Origin: Saururus chinensis | Taxonomy: Eukaryota > Streptophyta > Magnoliopsida > Piperales > Saururaceae | Direction: 5' to 3' | Assembly: GCA_035235625.1 (NCBI GenBank) | Contig: CP141148.1 | Span: 29,079,057 to 29,143,056, forward strand | Length of the DNA: 64,000 bases | Part shown: positions 49,720 to 62,639 of the stretch, one piece after another | Layout: the number at the start of each line of letters is the position of its first letter | Numbering within the stretch: position 1 is the stretch's first letter | Program-made: the position numbers and the translations under genes | Notes under the pieces: generated by a model | Told to the model about the DNA's origin: nothing | The model's input: the letters and a program-made list of their open reading frames with translations, nothing else | The model's database searches: none

Positions 49720-52700
49720 CAGCCTTATCGACATCTCGATGACCATAAGTAAACTCATTGATATGTCGAACCCTGCCGACATTGACTTTGAGGTCCATCA
49801 GTAACTTCATGGACAGGTCGATGACCCCGCTAATAACCATTAGTTAGATCATCGATACATTGAACCTTACTGATGGAATCTTTTGGTGATCTTATGGATA
49901 GGTCGGTTGTCACGCCCCGGCGATGCCTGACCCGAGCCGAACCCGGTCCAAGGGCCGGTCAAACGCGCGGGGGCGACGAAGTGAAAATTGAGAAATGATC
50001 TAGCGAAAGACTTAATCCCTAACCACGGGCGATTAACAGAAACACGGAGTGCGCACAATCCTTTGAGAAAGAGTAAATAAAAGGGAAGGAAAAGGTGTTG
50101 CTTATCGCAAAGTAAACAACAATCTCAAACCCACGAGCTTAGTTAAGTAAAGCCCACACCGGCTCAAAATAAGTCATAAGCATCACAACTGCAAAATATG
50201 ACATAAATCCAAACAAGAACCCTACACAAAGGTTCGAACATAAAGTATGAAACAAACACAGGTAAGTCACGCAACGATCTCCATCATCACACCCAAGCTA
50301 CCTCTGACCTTTCCTCAAAGAGGCAATCCTATCCGTCTGCGTGTCGCACCACACAGCCCCAAATCAAAACACAAAAGAGGGGTGAGTTTTAACACTCAGC
50401 AATGGTTTTAATATCACTATCAACGTAGAAAATACGATAGCTTAGCAATGAGATCGTTCAGATCAAAGATTTACATGGTGCATCACTTTCTGATCACACA
50501 TTCAGATCACCTAACACTGCATCATAATGCATAATATCATCACAACCTGCATGGATGTATCTCTAACATACATATTCCCACATGCATTCACATTATAACC
50601 AATCCCGCATGGATGTATTTCTAACATACATATTCCACATGCATAACATCAAAATCAACATGCATGGATGTATCTCTAACATACATATTCCACATGCATA
50701 ACATCAACACCAACAAGCATGGATGTATCTCTAACATATATATTCCACATGCATAATATCAAAATCAGCATGCATGGATGTATCTCTAACATACATATTC
50801 CCACATGCATTATATCATCATAAACAACCTCCATCAAGGAGTAATCACACACTAATGTCACACAGACGGGAGCATAGACAAGGCCACGAAGGCGTGTCAT
50901 GATCCAAAATTCTACACAAGAATTAAAGAAAGATCGGGTTGTCAATCCCTAATACTGCTCGCCCTGGACGATCCTGGCCAAGGATGTCCCATTCTCACAC
51001 AGAGAATGTAGAGCAGGGGTGTTCGCCCAGGGACATCTCTTGCGGAGGGAAGAGCCCGAGTTCTCACACAGAGAACCCTAGAACACATGGTAGCAGGGTG
51101 CACACGGCATACCACACTGGATTCTCAGGGTCCATATGACACACATGATAACATTCTCACAATCCGCAAGACAAGTACACAACTCGTCCCCACATCATTC
51201 CATTTAATTAGACTCAACCCGGGGAGTGCACTCGTTCCACACAGGAACTTCAAATCAAAATATGTCCTTTCGGACCAATCAATTTGTGATTAATCCACGA
51301 CCGATAAACCCGGCACACAATTCCATCACATTGCATCCAATCGGTCAAATTCGATTAATCACGATGAAGCCTCAATTGGAAATCTATTTTCTATGATGCA
51401 TACAACATGGTACATACGTGGGCAAAGCATACATGAATCCTAATCCATGATAAGTGCTCTCATCAGCCCCTAATGCATCATTCATAACCACAATATTAAG
51501 CTTCAACATCATCATTTAACCCCACATGTGTGTGTATCTAGTAGAAGCATTCCACATAATGCATGCCATCATGCTTGAAATTAAACTCACTACCACACTA
51601 CACATGTGAATTTCCATCTAAACATGAATTCCAGAGGAAATCATAGAAGAAAAATCGTTGAAATCATAGCTAGATTCAAAACTCAACCACAAAGGCTAAA
51701 CACATATAACATCACTCATTTCATCATTGAGTCATGGCATTCACCAACATTCACACACCATTAACCACAATCTATCATGACAAGTCAGTCCAATAATGAT
51801 TGTAGTCCTACTGAAAATATGCTTAACCAAAGGGAAACAACCATTCATAATTTTAAGATAACGATTCCAATATCATACCACAAAGCATAAGTCATTCTAC
51901 CATCTCTAAGCATATATCTCAACTCTATAAACTCAATAGCATGCATTTCCAGTAGCCTAACATAGCTTAAAACACTCCACATTCATATAAAATTGGCAAG
52001 CTCAAGTGAAATCATCAAAATAGACATCATATGCACAACATACAATTTCCTGTGTAGCCGATCGATCGCCATTCAGGCCGTTCGATCGGTTACACGCAAA
52101 AATTTGAAATTTACAGTTCAGCCGATCGATCGCCTTGCAAGGCCGATCGATCGCCAACACGGCAGAACAGTCATCTTCTTCCTTTCGCAAATCCAAACCG
52201 AAACACCATAGATAACACTTCAAATCCACATCTAACACCCTAATCATCATCAAAAGTCCTCCATGACTTCCAGAACATCAAACCAAACCATAATAATGCA
52301 AAACCCTAAGAAATTAGGATTAAATAATTCCATTTTCTAATCTTACCATTAACACACTAAATCAAGCAAACCATTTCGAAATAAGCCAAAAATGGAGAGT
52401 TTTACCATGGATAAACAGAGATTTCAAAGACCCATTACCTCAGTACTTGATTAAGCTCGGATTGAAGAGCCACCCTTCTTGAAACCCTTGAAAACACAAT
52501 GAGTTTGAATTAAACTCTAATAGAAATCGATTTACCCAAGAAATCCCTAATTAAATCTTAGATCTAGGGCTTGTTGGTAGTAAAAATCGAATTTTGAATG
52601 TTAGGGTTTGTAGTAAAACATAAATCGGTAGCTTTTGATAGTCAAAAACGAATTGAATCAAGGGGAAAATGGTAGATTTGGAAGAAATAAAGAGAAAAGA

Positions 52701-53480
52701 CAAGGATTAGTGCTTAATTAAAGTAAGCTTACCTTAATCGGCTTCTAATTCGGGCCTAAGTGGGGATTAGGCCAGCCCTCCTTCTTTAGCCTATTCCCAA
52801 AAATGGAAATGGCTCTGGTTTGCCCTTTTATAGTAAGGGTTGGGGTATGCATAGGTAAGTTTTGGGGTGTAAATATGAAAAGTAGGCTAAAAGTGGGTAT
52901 TTTGCAAATTTAAACACTGATTAAGCCTAATAAAATTCTAAAAAATTTTATATGACCTTAAGTATATGTCTAGGTTTATTTGACACAAAAATAAAATTTT
53001 CGACGGTGGGGCCCACAGGGGTCCCGCCAAAACCTTAATTTTTGGGAAAATAGTAAAAATTCCGAAAAATCTCAAAAATTCACATTTGGTTTAAAATCAC
53101 TTAAAACCACTAATGTTGAAGTTAATTTTGGTTTAAACCATCACAAACTCTATTTATTTTATAAAATCACCGAATAAGATCAGAAAACGCGTTAATCTCA
53201 CGATAACCCATAATTAAAGAAAACCAAAACCGGTTTAAAGATGATGGTCCTTACATCGGTACCCTCACTGATAACTATCGATGAATTCACCGACGTGTCG
53301 ACTACTACTGAAAGAGATGCTAATCTCCATAATTGACTTTAATAACAAATTGGTGCCTTCACTAATAACCATCAGTGAGATCATATCATTGACAAAGATA
53401 TAAATCTCTATTGGTGACTTTGTAGACTGGTAGATGCTTCACCACTATCGGTGAGATAACCGACATATCAAACCATACTA
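49720..53480. repeat. Degenerate minisatellite interrupted by a solo LTR
   Basis: On both sides of the solo LTR (49.72-49.91 and 53.26-53.48 kb) occur repeated phrases of the type CATCGATATGTCGAACC, CTGA(T/C)AACCATCAGTGA and GACTTTG. The solo LTR inserted in this short array; the target duplication tcggt is part of it. Confidence 0.5.
49908..53255 (-). mobile_element. Solo LTR, 3348 bp, inverted relative of 38493-41657
   Basis: The plus-strand ends are TGTCACGCCCCGGCGATG and GATGGTCCTTACA, the reverse complement of the 38493-41657 family, with a perfect 5-bp duplication tcggt at 49903-49907 and 53256-53260. The TATAAAAGG box reads on the minus strand near 52830. It shares the internal 57-bp array, the GATCGATC palindrome group (52.06-52.16 kb) and most of its length with the other copy. 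No internal domains are present. Confidence 0.92.
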
Positions 53481-54006
53481 ATAATGGAATAACAGTATTG
53501 TATCATTTTCACATAAGCCTCGTTGACACGTATTTCACACTACTAATGACCAAAAACTACATGCCTACAATACGTACATGTATGATCACTGTTTATCTTC
53601 TTTCTTTTATGAATGTCACCACCAACACATCAGTAACTTTACCAACGATCAGAATCATACCCAGATTTTCTCTTTTATTTTGAAAAACTATATATATGCA
53701 CACAAAAAATACAAGGAAGAATCCACCCAACATACAGAGAAATAATTTAGAAAAGAGTACAAATTTCATAGAGAAGGACAAATAAAGAGTAGGTGAGAGG
53801 CTTTCTTGTTAGTGAAAAGTAAGTAGTTGCATGTATAGCCCTTGACATTCTTGTGAACATAGGAGGGGATGTGGGCAAGGAAGGACTCAGTCCAGGAGGG
53901 GGTCTATTCATGAATCCTCCTCGTCAAGGTGGCAATGGGGTGGCAATGATGGTGACTCAAATACAATGAGGGGGTTAAGGGCTCTGCCGCTCCAATGGCT
54001 AAAAGA
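53481..54006. other. Intergenic, nothing recognised
   Basis: Short chance frames only. Confidence 0.4.
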
Positions 54007-54007
54007 G

Positions 54008-54136
54008 GGGAAACATTTTGTATGCTACTTAAAAAGCATGAGTTGAGTGTAAGGAAGGAATGCCTGGAAATTGACGGCTCCTAGGCGTTTCTTACTCTCG
54101 GCTCACGCTCAACATGGAGCATAAAAAATACTTCCC
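54008..54136. mobile_element. Foldback MITE, same family as 8493-8720
   Basis: Inverted arms: GGGAAACATTTTGTATGCT at the left, GGGAAGTATTTTTTATGCTC inward from the right. Pairing continues through TTGAG.GT(G/A)AG and GCCT to GACGGC near the centre. The right arm (ATGCTCCATGTTGAGCGTGA) resembles the left arm of the 8493 copy. It is non-coding. Confidence 0.6.
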
Positions 54137-54445
54137 AAAAGAAGGATGGGTGCAGTGTGACTGGACTTGCACTCCATAGGGAGGGGCGGAGAGGGGGAGC
54201 ATGATTCTCAATAGAAACAATATATACCTTCCAAAATGTTCCAACTTAACCACGGTTAACTTTACAAGTTAAAAAAAGGTTGTAGGATGTTAATCCCACG
54301 GCTAATATTGACGGGGCGCATAACGATAAGAAGAGCGTCGGCTCATAGGATCTATGAAATATTACTATTTAGAGATGCTCAAGTCAGACATAAATGTGTG
54401 GAAGGAAGCATTACTCTTCAAGCGCAAAATCGTAGAAGAGTCCTC

Positions 54446-55676
54446 TTTCCGAAATCCCGTTCTCTGGTTTGAAAGAAGAAAAACCCCAGTAAACGAAATC
54501 AGAGTTGGCAAAGAGGTAGGACTCAAGTCGACAAGCAGTGCGGTACTTGCCCACGGCCCAAAATTTTGAGCTTTTGGTTCTCCAGTCGTGCGGCCACCAG
54601 TCGTCTGGGAGGAAGATGAATTGTCGGAAGCAAGATCGTTGGTTTTATTGCGGCCGGCCAGGAGGAAGATGAATAGTCGGGTGGGAGTTTCTCCAATGGG
54701 CGGCAAGAAATGTAGAAGGGCACCGAATGTGAAGACAGGTGTTTTTGATCACCGGCGTGAGATGTAGACGCGCAGCAAATGTGAAGACATACTCGAAGTA
54801 ATCACAACATCCCCAGCCCCTCATCCTTGGCTTTCAGATTTGTTTGAGGATTAAATACAATTGCCATTACTTGGAGGAAGCAAATCCGTCTTCGTTTTTA
54901 GGTGATTAAGCAAATCAGTCTTCTTTGGCAACAGAAACCATAGTGCTTATTTTTCTTCCACAAATCCTCTACAAAAAATAAGCGCATCGAACATACTCAA
55001 TTGCGTTGTCCCGGTGTTCATTCAAATTTTTCGAAGGCAATCCAATGAGGGAGGGGATCAAGAAGAAACCTTGGTGCCTTTTACGGTGCATGGAATTGAA
55101 ACACAATGCTTGTACCGAACCAAAGCCCCCACAGGGATAAATACTAATCAACTAGAGGAAATCATGATTGTTGGTCTCTTATTCCCCTAATACCTTTCCC
55201 TTTAAGGAGAATGGTAAGGTAACATAGCATAGAGCAAGAAAATGAAGGTGAAGAAGAAATATCCTCAATGATTTACCCTTTGTATTTGTTCCCTTACCAG
55301 CAGTAAGAAACTCAGCTACTACAATTAAATCGACGAAACTTTTAAGGAGTCAACAGGTGGCTGCTTCTCACACGCCACCTTATAACGTTTAGGTTAACGT
55401 GAATCTGCTGGGGCGGTCGTCTCTCTTAGCGAACGCCAAGGGGCTTGTCCACGCTTTTGGGACGGATCTGCAGATATCAAATTGCCAGCAGAGGATGGCG
55501 CCGGTGCTTGAGCTGAAAACAATTTCAGCTCACGAAGATGAAGAACAGAGAGAAGAGTGCATGGAGAGGAGGATAGAAAAAAAGACGAGGCGACCACCGG
55601 ACTGGAAGTGACAATTTTGGCTGTCTTGGAAGCTAGCTGGAGCCGGAAGATGAGAAGAATATGCACGGCAAAGCAA
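54446..55676 (+). repeat. Dispersed repeat, copy B
   Basis: Partner of 28566-29545, in the same orientation 26 kb away, with the same block order. This copy is about 250 bp longer because of extra segments near 54.55-54.75 and 55.25 kb. Confidence 0.7.
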
Positions 55677-56158
55677 GGGACCGAAATAAAGGAAGAGTTT
55701 TGCGTCCTGTCCTCTAACAATGAGCGTAAGAAATAGCTGTAAGCGTTTGAGATGTATGGCATGTAGGCTTAGTGCACATTAGTGTTAGTAGTATTCGCTC
55801 TAACATGTGCTTAGCGTATGTGCGATTAATCTCAAGGATCCCCGCGTTTTTTGTGCTGGGCTAATTGTCAGAGTAGATCAAAGCGCTTAAAAAAAGGGTT
55901 TATTTGCAAGGCAAAACGGGGATTCATTGCATTAACATAAAGATGGGTTCCACTCATGGTCAAGTACTCCCCTAGGCGCACAAAAGGTACTTCTCATCTC
56001 CCTTATCATTTCCTTCCTAAAGTAGACCACATATTATATATAAGCGGGATTGGCTGACTACTTGGGTCGAGTTAGTCAGACCATGCCCATTGAGCCCGTA
56101 AAATGGCAGCTTGGCCCTGATATTTTCAGGCCCATTTTGTGGGTCACTCTAGTTGTAA
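55677..56158. other. Intergenic with a possible foldback remnant
   Basis: 55.70-55.86 kb carries GAGCGTAAG, TTAGTGCACATTAGTGTTAG and AACATGTGCTTAGCGTATGT, resembling the foldback family and the 31.9-kb repeat. Nothing else is recognised. Confidence 0.3.
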
Positions 56159-56159
56159 G

Positions 56160-56979
56160 TAGGGGTGGCCACAGGTTGGGCTAGACCGGGCCTATTCTAG
56201 CCCCCTCACGGGGTTGGATAAGCTAGGCCAGCCCCGAGGAGGGGGAGCCCAACCCAGCCTGTGGCCCCTTCATAAGGGTTGCAAGCCTGCCCGGTAGGCT
56301 AGTCTGCCCAAGTCCCTCTTAGCTTCTGTTTTTTTTTTTTAAATAAAAAATAAAACTTGGCTACGGCCAGGCTCGCTCCTAACTAGTAGCAGACAATCTC
56401 ATGGTGGAGGTTCTCATCTAGAGAGTTCGGGTGGCGATGGAGAGTAGTCATAGGTGTAGGAGAGGAAGTGTTTGAGCTTGTTAAGGTTGCGAGGGGACAT
56501 CTCATTGACATGCTTGGAGCCTGGCCATATGCCAGCAAGGTTGAAGCCGTGGAGGACACCTCTAAGCTAGCTCTCCCATGGGGTGGTGGGGTCAGGGTTG
56601 TTGGGTGGGAGGGGTCTTTTGTTGTACGGAGGAGGAGTTTGTCGAGGTTGGAAAGGTGGGTGCGGAGGGAGGGGTTAGTGGAGGAGATGGGTTGGAAGGA
56701 GACGAGAGAAGGTGGCCTTTCTTCTGTAAGGGTGGAGGTGCGAGGTCTGAAGGAGGATTTTAGAGGGGAGATGGAGGGGGGCAGGCATGATAGCTGTGGT
56801 GCCGCCCCACTAGTTGGGCCGTCCTCCCTTCCTATAGTTCGCATACGATCCGATTTGGACATGCCCGCAACCGTTGGGGCCAGTCCAGGCCCTCTCTTCT
56901 AGTAGGCTGGACAGAATCTTGGCCTAATGGTGTCTGTCGGCTGGCCACCAACTGGTGGCCCACACTTTGGCCACCCCTA
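56160..56979. mobile_element. hAT-like element, 820 bp, with possible captured coding DNA
   Basis: The left end TAGGGGTGGCCACAG and the right end, inverted, TAGGGGTGGCCAAAG form a 15-bp TIR with one mismatch, of the hAT type. Flanking 8-bp sequences do not match well, so the copy is old. The interior is unusually GC-rich. It has a minus-strand open frame of 159 codons (56862-56383). An overlapping minus frame at about 56555-56413 reads GVLHGFNLAGIWPGSKHVNE and MSPRNLNKLKHFLSYTYDYS, which looks like real protein but is not recognised. Confidence 0.55.
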
Positions 56980-57856
56980 AAATTAAGAGGAATTCTCACG
57001 TTATGTAACATTTTGATATTAGGTCAATTATATTACATCAGAAACTTCTTCAACATCAGGTCATTTTTGTTATTCCCATACCTTAGTAATTATGATTAGA
57101 AAAATTTATAAAAAGTCAAGAACTTAATTATCGAATCAAGCATTAAATGCTCTTACTTTAAGATAGATTTACGCTCTCTATATTAATGGTGTTTAAGATC
57201 ACTTAGATGTCTACTTTCTAGGATAAGACGATCTATTATATATTGTAGAAGTACTTTTACATGACATATATTGTTGGACCATGGTATGGGCTCGAGCCCG
57301 GTTTGGTCCAACGGTGTCGCGGTCCGGGTGAGCCGGTACTGGCCACAGGGTCCAAGGGTGGTGGGGGCGGTCGCGTTGACCCCACATGTACCTTCGTTAC
57401 ACATAATTCGTGTAGGACCCACACATGGCACACACGTACACTAGACATATATCTAAGTATGGATTTACACATTGTGGGGCCCAGACGCGCGAATTAGGTG
57501 TTGAGGGTGGAACCCGCGTGATTAACGAGGGGTCGACCCTGTCGCGGGCTTGGCCGTGTGCAGGGGGTCTAGGCCTCTGCGGGCTCTGTGTGACAGAGCC
57601 CGCTCCCGTTGTGATTGAGCCTCTATGTTAAACCGGTTGGAATTAAGCATTCAAGCCCATGTAATCTCAGCCCATTTGTTCTAGCCCGCTTCATATGGAA
57701 GGTAGGGAGAGAGAGAATAATGGAGAGAATAAGAGAGAATATTCTCTCTTATTCAATTGAATGGGGCGTCCCCTTTGTTTGTGGATCTAATTCTTAATTA
57801 GATCTTCCTTCTCCCATACTTGGTAATCTCTCATTCTTCTCCTCTCTCAAACCAGT

Positions 57857-58163
57857 TGTTGTGCACGACTGTACACGATGCTCAGACTCCTTTTGATTAC
57901 TTTACTGCTTTGATTAGTTAGTTGAACAGTAGCCTTTTACTTATTGGTTCACTTTGGGTTTAGATTAAACTGTATGAACCGGGCAGGTTGGGTTGGTTCA
58001 ACTGGTCCGGTTCACTAGGAGGGTCGTCTCCCATAAGGGGCGGCCTGAACTCTTGTTTTGATTATGCAATTGGTAATTCAGACTTCTCCCCTTTCTTCTA
58101 CAATTCTCCCCTTTCCCTGCACAATCCTCCTTGATATCGATCGTGCCTGCATCGGGCACATCA
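57857..58163 (+). repeat. 5' LTR of the chromovirus
   Basis: 307 bp, TGTTGTGCACGACTG to CATCGGGCACATCA, followed directly by the primer site. Confidence 0.95.
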
Positions 58164-58164
58164 T

Positions 58165-58176
58165 TGGTATCGGAGC
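58165..58176 (+). other. Primer-binding site, tRNA-Met type
   Basis: TGGTATCGGAGC, one base from the usual plant initiator-Met site TGGTATCAGAGC, one base after the 5' LTR. Confidence 0.85.
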
Positions 58177-58199
58177 CTGTGCGATCCTTGACCATGGCG

Positions 58200-59400
58200 C
58201 GTGGCAAGCAGCCTATGGTGCAGGAGGTGGCGTCAGAGAAGGAGGCACCAGCGCCGACTTCCACAGACAGTCCGCAGGCCAGTGCTGCTGTCAGCGACGC
58301 CCGATTGTCAGAAATCCTCACAACGGTACAAGCTCTTGCAGCCGATCTCGCCAGAGTGAAGGTTCAACAGGACGCCATGGCAGCGCGCTTCATGCCAGTT
58401 CTGTCTGCGCCGACCGCTGTCAACTTGGAGAAGGGCGAGCCCTCGCAGGCCCCGGAGCCAACTCTGACAGCCACCCCAGTGCCTGCCGGTGTCAATTTAG
58501 GGGGCCGAACTCGTCCTGCAGACTTTGACGCTGGCCAGACAGCGCTGGGAGGGAGGCGCCAGACCTGGGACACGCGAGGCACACCAGGTGTTCGTGAAAA
58601 TGCCCCTATGAGGCCGCCCCATCCTAACCACTTCCAAGATGTTGAGGACGAGTGGGACGAGTTTCCTCAGCATGGTGGGGGTCACAGAGCGGGCGCGGAA
58701 CCCCGTCTGGCACGACTGCAGTTCCCGCGCTACAACGGGGATGATGACCCGGTTGAATGGTTGTATAAGGCTGACAAAATTTTCTCCTACCAAGGCACTC
58801 ATTCAGAGGTAGAGCGCTTGCGCGTCGCGGCCTTCCACCTTGATGGCAATGCATCTGTGTGGTTCCAGAGTTTTGAGAAAGAGGTACGATACCCAACATG
58901 GGCGGCCTTTTCCGATGAGCTCTGCGTGCAATTTGGACCAAACGAATTCCAGGATTTCAATGAGATGCTGTCTTCCATGCGCCAGACTACCACCGTCCGT
59001 GCATACTACACTGAGTTTATGAAGGTGGCCAACCGGCTGCCCGACTGGCCGGTCGCCGCCTTGGTGGGTACCTTCAAGCGTGGCCTCAAGCCCGAAATTT
59101 CCGAGGAGATGCGTCACTTTCCCTGTGCCAATATGCGGGACGTGGTACGCCACGCTCGCATCGAAGAGGAGAAACTGACCAGGCAGCGCAGAGGGGGCCG
59201 GCTGGGACCATTGGGCCGCTCTAGCCCTAGCGCCACTCTTACTCAGCCGCCGGGCAGCAGCGCTATTTCTGGCCGACCCACTCCGCTCCCTTCTACTGCA
59301 GGTCCGATTGTCCGACGTTTAACTCCGGCTCAAATGGAGGAACGCCGTTCAAAGGGGTTATGCTTCCGCTGCGACGAGAAATTTGTGCCTGGGCACCGCT
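58200..59400 (+). pseudogene. Chromovirus gag region
   Basis: Contains the retrotransposon gag capsid motif region (RLARLQFPRYNGDDDPVEWL, FHLDGNASVWFQSFEKEV) and a zinc-knuckle-like segment GLCFRCDEKFVPGHRC typical of Reina-type chromoviruses. Fossil part of the element at 57857-63175. Confidence 0.9.
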
Positions 59401-59559
59401 GCTCCGTTAAGGGCAGCCTTCTAGTGGAAGAAGTGGATGATGGCGACGCAGTTTGTGATGGTTCGGACTTGTCCGCCAGTGACGAGCTCTTGCCAGAGAT
59501 CTCAGTACATGCGTTCTCTGGGGCTTTTACACCCCGCACGATGCGCGTCGAAGGACTTC

Positions 59560-59830
59560 TCAAGCGCCAAAAGGTAGCTATCTTGATCGACAGTGGTTCT
59601 ACTCACAATTTTATTAATGACAGGGTTGCCAACCGTCTTGGGTGTTTCGTATCGGACTCCAAGCCTTTTGATGTGCTGATCGGTGATGGCAAGCACCTTC
59701 GGAGCAATGGGGTGTGTGCGCAGGTTACTTTATCTATCCAGGGCCATGCATTCGTCACTGATCTCTTCCTGTTGCCGACAAAAGGGGCAGACGTTGTATT
59801 GGGTGTCCAGTGGCTCCAGGAGCTTGGCGA
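59560..59830 (+). pseudogene. Chromovirus aspartic protease domain
   Basis: Shows the retroviral-type protease motif ILIDSGSTHNFI and the downstream LLPTKGADVVLGVQWL block, in the gag-protease order of Ty3/gypsy elements. Confidence 0.9.
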
Positions 59831-60149
59831 TGTCATGTGGAACTTCAGGGAAATGTGGATGGATTTTGCACTATAGGGTCAGCGCGTCAGGTTGGAAGGT
59901 ACTAGGCCGGGCACTCTTCTCTCCGGCCATTCGTCGAGCAGCTTGTACCGGTATGCCCCCCAAGGGCTCCTCTTACAGCAGCGTGCAATTATTGAAGTTC
60001 CTCAAGCTACCATGCCGCCCGACCTCAGTGCGTTGTTGTCCGATTATCAAGAACTGTTCGCTGAACCCCAGGGCCTTCCGCCTAGCCGCACCCATGATCA
60101 TCAGATTCCGATTACTCCGGGTACCGCACCAACCAATGCCAGGCCATAC

Positions 60150-60750
60150 CGCTACCCCCATATACAGAAAGCTGAGATCGAGCGGCTGGTGGCCGATATG
60201 CTTCAGGCAGGAATTATTCGGCCCAACACAAGCTCTTATTCCTCGCCGGTGCTGCTGGTGCGCAAGAAGGATGGCACATGGCGCTTCTGTGTGGACTACC
60301 GCGCCCTCAATGCTGTGACCGTGAAAGACAAGTACCCGATTCCAGTGATTGAGGAGTTACTTGATGAATTGACAGGCGCGACAGTGTTTAGTAAGCTCGA
60401 TTTGCGTTCGGGCTATCATAAGATTCGCATGAGTGCTGCGGATGTGCACAAGACAGCTTTTCGAACTCATGACGGTCACTTTGAGTTTCTCGTGATGCCG
60501 TTTGGGTTGACTAATGCTCCATCCACCTTCCAATGCCTTATGAACGACCTCTTCCGCCCATTCCTGCGCCGTTATATCTTGGTTTTCTTTGATGACATTC
60601 TGGTATACAGCAAATCATGGGCCGAGCATTTGTCCCACCTCAGGTCGGTTTTCTCAATTTTGCGTGATAACTCTTTATGTTTGAAACGTTCGAAGTGCTC
60701 CTTTGGCAGTCGACAGGTGGACTACTTGGGCCACATTATATCAGAAAAGG
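60150..60750 (+). pseudogene. Chromovirus reverse transcriptase domain
   Basis: Shows the RT blocks SPVLLVRKKDGTWRFCVDYR, KLDLRSGYHKIRM, MPFGLTNAPSTFQ and the active-site YILVFFDDILVYS. Fossil part of the element. Confidence 0.95.
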
Positions 60751-60899
60751 GTGTCGCCACTGACCCAGCCAAGGTAACCGCCATGCTGTCCTAGCCTATT
60801 CCCACCAGCGTTCGCGCACTTCGTGGTTTCCTAGGCCTCACGGGGTACTACAGGCGCTTCATCAGTCACTATGGGGAAATGGCTAAGCCGCTGACAGCA

Positions 60900-61360
60900 C
60901 TGCTCAAGAGGGGCGCTTTTGCTTGGACTCCAGAGGCGCAGACAGCATTTGACGGGTTGAAGCACGCCATGGCTTCCACCCCCGTTTTGATCTTGCCTGA
61001 CTTCAGACGCCCATTTGTGGTCGAGACGGATGCTTCGGACACAGGCTTAGGGGCAGTTTTGTTACAGGATGAGCGTCCCATAGCATATTTCAGCAAGGCC
61101 TTGGCCGGCAGATCTTTGTCACTGTCTGTCTATGAGAAGGAGATGCTGGCTATCATCCATGCCGTCACCAAATGGCGGCCATACCTATTGGGTTGGCGGT
61201 TCCTGATTCGTACTGACCATCAACCATTGAAGTATTTCCTCGAACAGCGGGTGTCCACCCCATCTCAGCAGCGTTGGGTCAGTAAACTTCTGGGTTATGA
61301 CTATGAAGTGGTTTATAAGAAGGGGTCCGACAACACAGTGGCTGACGCTCTTTCCCGTAT
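60900..61360 (+). pseudogene. Chromovirus RNase H domain
   Basis: Shows VVETDASDTGLGAVLLQDER, SVYEKEMLAIIHAV and RTDHQPLKYFLEQR, the usual gypsy RNase H blocks directly after RT. Confidence 0.92.
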
Positions 61361-61589
61361 ACCAACATCAGGGTCGTGCCTCACATTCTCTATGCTCTCT
61401 TGTCCTTTTATCGATGAGCTAAAGCAAGCCTACTGTTTTGATGCTTCGACATAGACGTTGATCGCTGCCCTTCAGCAGGACCCGGCTGGTCGGCCGTTTT
61501 ACACCTAGCGGGATGATTTACTATTCTGGAAGGACCGTTTGTGGGTTCCTAATGTAGCTGATCTGCGCCGCCGTATCATATCTCATTTC

Positions 61590-62330
61590 CATGACTCTCA
61601 GGTTGCTGGCCACGAGGGGGTTTTTCGCACTTACAAACGGGTCAGTCAGAGTTTCTTATGGTTGGGCGTTCGTCGGGCTGTGCATGAGTATGTTACGGCT
61701 TGTGATATTTGTCAGCGCGCCAAGGCGGCCACCACTTCCCCCGCTGGGCTGCTCCAGCCCCTCCCGATTCCGGACAAGGTATGGGAGGATGTCTCCATGG
61801 ATTTTGTGGAAGCCTTGCCGCTGGTGCAAGGTAAGTCAGTGATCATGGTGGTGGTTGACCGCCTCTCTAAGTATGCTCATTTTTGTGCGTTGGGTCACCC
61901 CTTTACTGCTAAAACGGTGGCTGACTTGTATGTTCGGGAGGTGGCGAAGCTTCATGGTATGCCTCGTACCATTGTGTCTGATCGTGATCGTATCTTCCTT
62001 TCTCAGTTCTGGCAGGAGTTCTTTACCTTACAGGGGACGTCGCTTCATATGAGCACTGCATATCATCCTCAGACGGATGGACAGACTGAAGTCGTCAACC
62101 GCTGTTTGGAGCAGTACTTGAGGTGCTTCACGATGACAGAGCCCCGCCGGTGGTTGCAGCTTCTACCGTGGACCGAGTGGTCCTATAATACTGCTTATCA
62201 CACGCGTGCTGGTTTCACTCCATTCGAGGTGTTGTATGGCCGTCCTCCCCTTACTATTTTGTCGTATGTGCCGCATCGATCTTCGGTGGCTGAGGTGGAT
62301 TATACGCTCCAAACTCGTGATGAGGTCTTG
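61590..62330 (+). pseudogene. Chromovirus integrase domain
   Basis: Shows the zinc-binding H..H..C-x2-C segment (HFHDSQVAGHEGVFRTYKRV, CDICQRAKA), then the catalytic core (DFVEALPLVQGKSVIMVVVD, IVSDRDRIFLSQFWQ, HPQTDGQTEVVNR). Position after RNase H is diagnostic for Ty3/gypsy. Confidence 0.93.
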
Positions 62331-62639
62331 CGCCAATTGAAAAGGAATCTGGCTGAGGCCCAGAATCGGATGAAACAGCTCTATGATGGCCGATGAACTG
62401 ATCGGGAGTTCCAAGTTGGTGACTTGGTCTATGTTTCTGTCTTACCGCAGCGCCAGTCTTCTTTATTTCAGCCCGAGCACTCCAAGCTTGCTCCCAGGTT
62501 TCATGGTCCATACCCGGTGGAGGCTCGCGTTGGACTAGTAGCTTACCGGCTGTCCTTGCCGCCTACTTCCTTGGTTCATCCAGTGTTGCATGTGTCCCGC
62601 CTTCGCCGGTTTGTGGGTGATCGGAGCCTGGCTGTGGAT

